A stretch of 64,000 nucleotides of DNA. It comes from Alkalilacustris brevis (GTDB lineage: Bacteria > Pseudomonadota > Alphaproteobacteria > Rhodobacterales > Rhodobacteraceae). The notes under the pieces are model-generated. The model did not search any database, had not been told where the DNA came from, and saw nothing but the letters and a program-made list of their open reading frames with translations. Shown here piece by piece: positions 62,853-64,000 of this stretch (position 1 is the first letter of the stretch; each line of letters begins with the position of its first letter). The position numbers and the translations under genes are program-made. The stretch spans positions 1-64,000 of the forward strand of contig NZ_QNVJ01000054.1 of NCBI RefSeq assembly GCF_003350345.1. The letters are read 5' to 3'.

Positions 62853-63053
62853 TCAGCGGTCGTAGGGCATGTATTTCTTGACGATCTTGGCGTCCGCGTC
62901 GGACAGCGCAGCTGTCCCGCGGGCCGAGCGAATGAACTTGTTCGTCCGCTTGATCATCCCGTGCCGCTTGCCGGCCTGAGCAGCGAGCACCTTGCCCGTT
63001 GCCGTCACCTTGAAGCGCTTCTTGGCGCTTGCCTTTGTCTTCATCTTGGGCAT
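62853..63053 (-). CDS. rpmI: 50S ribosomal protein L35
   Basis: The 66-residue L35 starts [20 protein letters not shown] and ends [11 protein letters not shown], all typical of the family. A GAAGGAGA site precedes the ATG at 63053. It forms an operon with rplT just downstream. A promoter candidate lies at 63136-63164, giving a leader of about 75 bases. Confidence 0.97.
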   Translation of the reverse strand: MPKMKTKASAKKRFKVTATGKVLAAQAGKRHGMIKRTNKFIRSARGTAALSDADAKIVKKYMPYDR

Positions 63054-63135
63054 TTCCGTCTCCTTCGTCGGGTGCGAGCGGTAGTCTGCGCGACTCGGCA
63101 TGCCACTCGGGCCGGCCACGCAGGATCGAGCGCGC

Positions 63136-63164
63136 CGTATAGGACGGCCCGTGTCCGAGTGCAA
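63136..63164 (-). promoter_or_regulatory. Possible rpmI-rplT promoter
   Basis: On the minus strand TTGCAC (63159-63164) and TATACG (63136-63141) are separated by exactly 17 bases. The start would be near 63129. Matches to consensus are partial but spacing and position fit. Confidence 0.45.
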
Positions 63165-63187
63165 GCATCAACTGGAAAAGCGGGCGG

Positions 63188-63412
63188 CTATCGGCGCAGG
63201 GTCGCGATGACCCGCAGGAAGGCTTCGGGAATATCGGCCATGGCGTAGCCGCCGGGCCGGCCCGTCACCGCGAGAACGATCAGGATGCCGCCGGCCATGA
63301 ACAGGATCATCGCCAGACGCGGCGCGCGGCTTTCGCTGAAAGCGCTCAGCAACGAGGGAAACCCGAGCAGAGCCAGCAGGATCCCGGCGACCAGAAAGAA
63401 ATCCGTCTGCAT
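63188..63412 (-). CDS. Small two-helix membrane protein
   Basis: A 74-residue hydrophobic protein with two membrane segments (about residues 5-22 and 32-50) separated by a short charged loop (SESRAPRL). I do not recognise a named domain. It begins 40 bases after the pyruvate kinase stop on the same strand and is probably cotranscribed with it. An in-frame GTG at 63421 is an alternative start. Confidence 0.65.
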   Translation of the reverse strand: MQTDFFLVAGILLALLGFPSLLSAFSESRAPRLAMILFMAGGILIVLAVTGRPGGYAMADIPEAFLRVIATLRR

Positions 63413-63452
63413 GGGCGACACCCCGCGCGGGGCGATCTGCCCCCATGCAGCA

Positions 63453-64000
63453 TTATTCAGGATCGGTGCGGAAAATCAATCTTTCGTCACAGGGCGCCAC
63501 CCGCAGGATATTGGTGGAGCCGGGCACGTTGAACGGAACGCCGGCGGTGATCAGGATCATGTCGGCGGTGGTGGCGAAACCGTAGTCGCGCGCGACGCGG
63601 GCGGCATTGACCACCGCATCCTTGAAGCGCAGCACCGGCCCGGTGGCGACATTGTGTGTCCCCCAGGTCAGGCAGAGCCTGCGCGACACATTGGCCTCGG
63701 ATGTCATGGCGATGATCGGCACATGGGGGCGTTCGCGCGCGACCAGGCTGGCGGTTGTGCCGGATTCGGTGAAGCAGCAGATCACCTTGATGTCCGAGGT
63801 CTCGGCGATCTCGCGCGCGGCGGCGACGATGCTGTCGGCAATGGAGTGGTGTTCGATCCGGCGCGAGGCGCTGATCGTGTCGCGATAGGTCGGGTCACTC
63901 TCGACCTCGATGGCGACGTTGTTCATGGTGGTGACGGCCTCGACCGGATACTGCCCCGCCGCGGATTCCGCCGAGAGCATCACCGCATCGGCACCCTCAT
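63453..64000 (-). CDS. pyk: Pyruvate kinase, C-terminal part (continues beyond window)
   Basis: Pyruvate kinase makes pyruvate and ATP from phosphoenolpyruvate. Only the last 181 codons lie in the window; the frame is open to the right edge and reads EGADAVMLSAESAAGQYPVE there, a conserved stretch near the active site. The C-terminal domain follows (CCFTESGTTASLVARERPHV; VPFNVPGSTNILRV). It heads leftward, with a small membrane protein gene behind it. The start is outside the window. Confidence 0.95.
   Translation of the reverse strand, partial: EGADAVMLSAESAAGQYPVEAVTTMNNVAIEVESDPTYRDTISASRRIEHHSIADSIVAAAREIAETSDIKVICCFTESGTTASLVARERPHVPIIAMTSEANVSRRLCLTWGTHNVATGPVLRFKDAVVNAARVARDYGFATTADMILITAGVPFNVPGSTNILRVAPCDERLIFRTDPE

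Noticed and set aside
1-64000. CRISPR arrays, insertion sequences, prophage or integrase genes
   Set aside because: No regularly spaced repeats, transposase or integrase motifs, or terminal inverted repeats with target duplications were seen.
1-64000. tRNA or rRNA genes
   Set aside because: No cloverleaf-like segment with a TTCGAATC-type T-loop or rRNA-like sequence was recognised in the intergenic regions; a covariance-model scan would be decisive.

Overview
The window looks like chromosomal DNA of a Rhodobacterales (Rhodobacteraceae / Roseobacter-type) alphaproteobacterium. The base composition is high in G+C (roughly two thirds by eye). Gene order and gene types fit that group: argH divergent from a TlpA thioredoxin and followed by lysA and a TIGR02302/DUF4175 protein; pyrB with a non-catalytic dihydroorotase homologue and plsY; rpmI-rplT next to pyruvate kinase; phaA-phaB; a plant-type glutamate-cysteine ligase; ETF-ubiquinone oxidoreductase. 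No rRNA, tRNA, CRISPR array, insertion sequence or prophage was recognised. The organism assignment is inference from recalled family patterns, not from a database search.

Layout. 1-23 kb is mostly housekeeping: an unusual CoA-transferase family III protein, the AzlCD exporter, GreA, ETF-QO, a TPR lipid-export-like secreted protein, IspE and a polyprenyl diphosphate synthase (isoprenoids), a tRNA methyltransferase, PhaA/PhaB (polyhydroxybutyrate precursor), an EAL-domain protein, TlpA/ArgH, LysA, a large TIGR02302 membrane protein, PyrD, DUF952 and a BLUF blue-light sensor.

23.4-38.5 kb is the accessory-looking part: an IclR regulator followed by eleven same-strand, closely spaced genes. They are a zinc alcohol dehydrogenase, a molybdenum hydroxylase (FAD subunit, a [2Fe-2S]+Mo-domain fusion, and a separately encoded second half of the Mo domain), a xylose-isomerase-like TIM barrel, a complete tripartite tricarboxylate transporter (TctC, TctB, TctA), an IolD-like thiamine-diphosphate enzyme, an aldehyde dehydrogenase and an IlvD/Edd-type sugar-acid dehydratase. 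Together they read as uptake and oxidation of an anionic, polyhydroxylated (possibly cyclic) compound. I do not recognise this combination as a described pathway, and it is the best candidate for an undescribed system here. The substrate cannot be read from sequence.

38.8-64 kb returns to core functions: an M29 aminopeptidase, an OmpA/BON protein, UbiA, RsmE, GshA, a five-gene overlapping operon pyrB-(two PH-domain-like membrane proteins)-pyrC'-plsY, a uracil-DNA glycosylase-like protein, a LysE exporter, MoaB, an RND efflux pair with a palindromic promoter, a DsbD N-terminal-like protein, YqgE, threonylcarbamoyl-AMP synthase, an MBL hydrolase, a glycerophosphodiesterase, L20/L35 and the 3' part of pyruvate kinase, which runs off the right edge.
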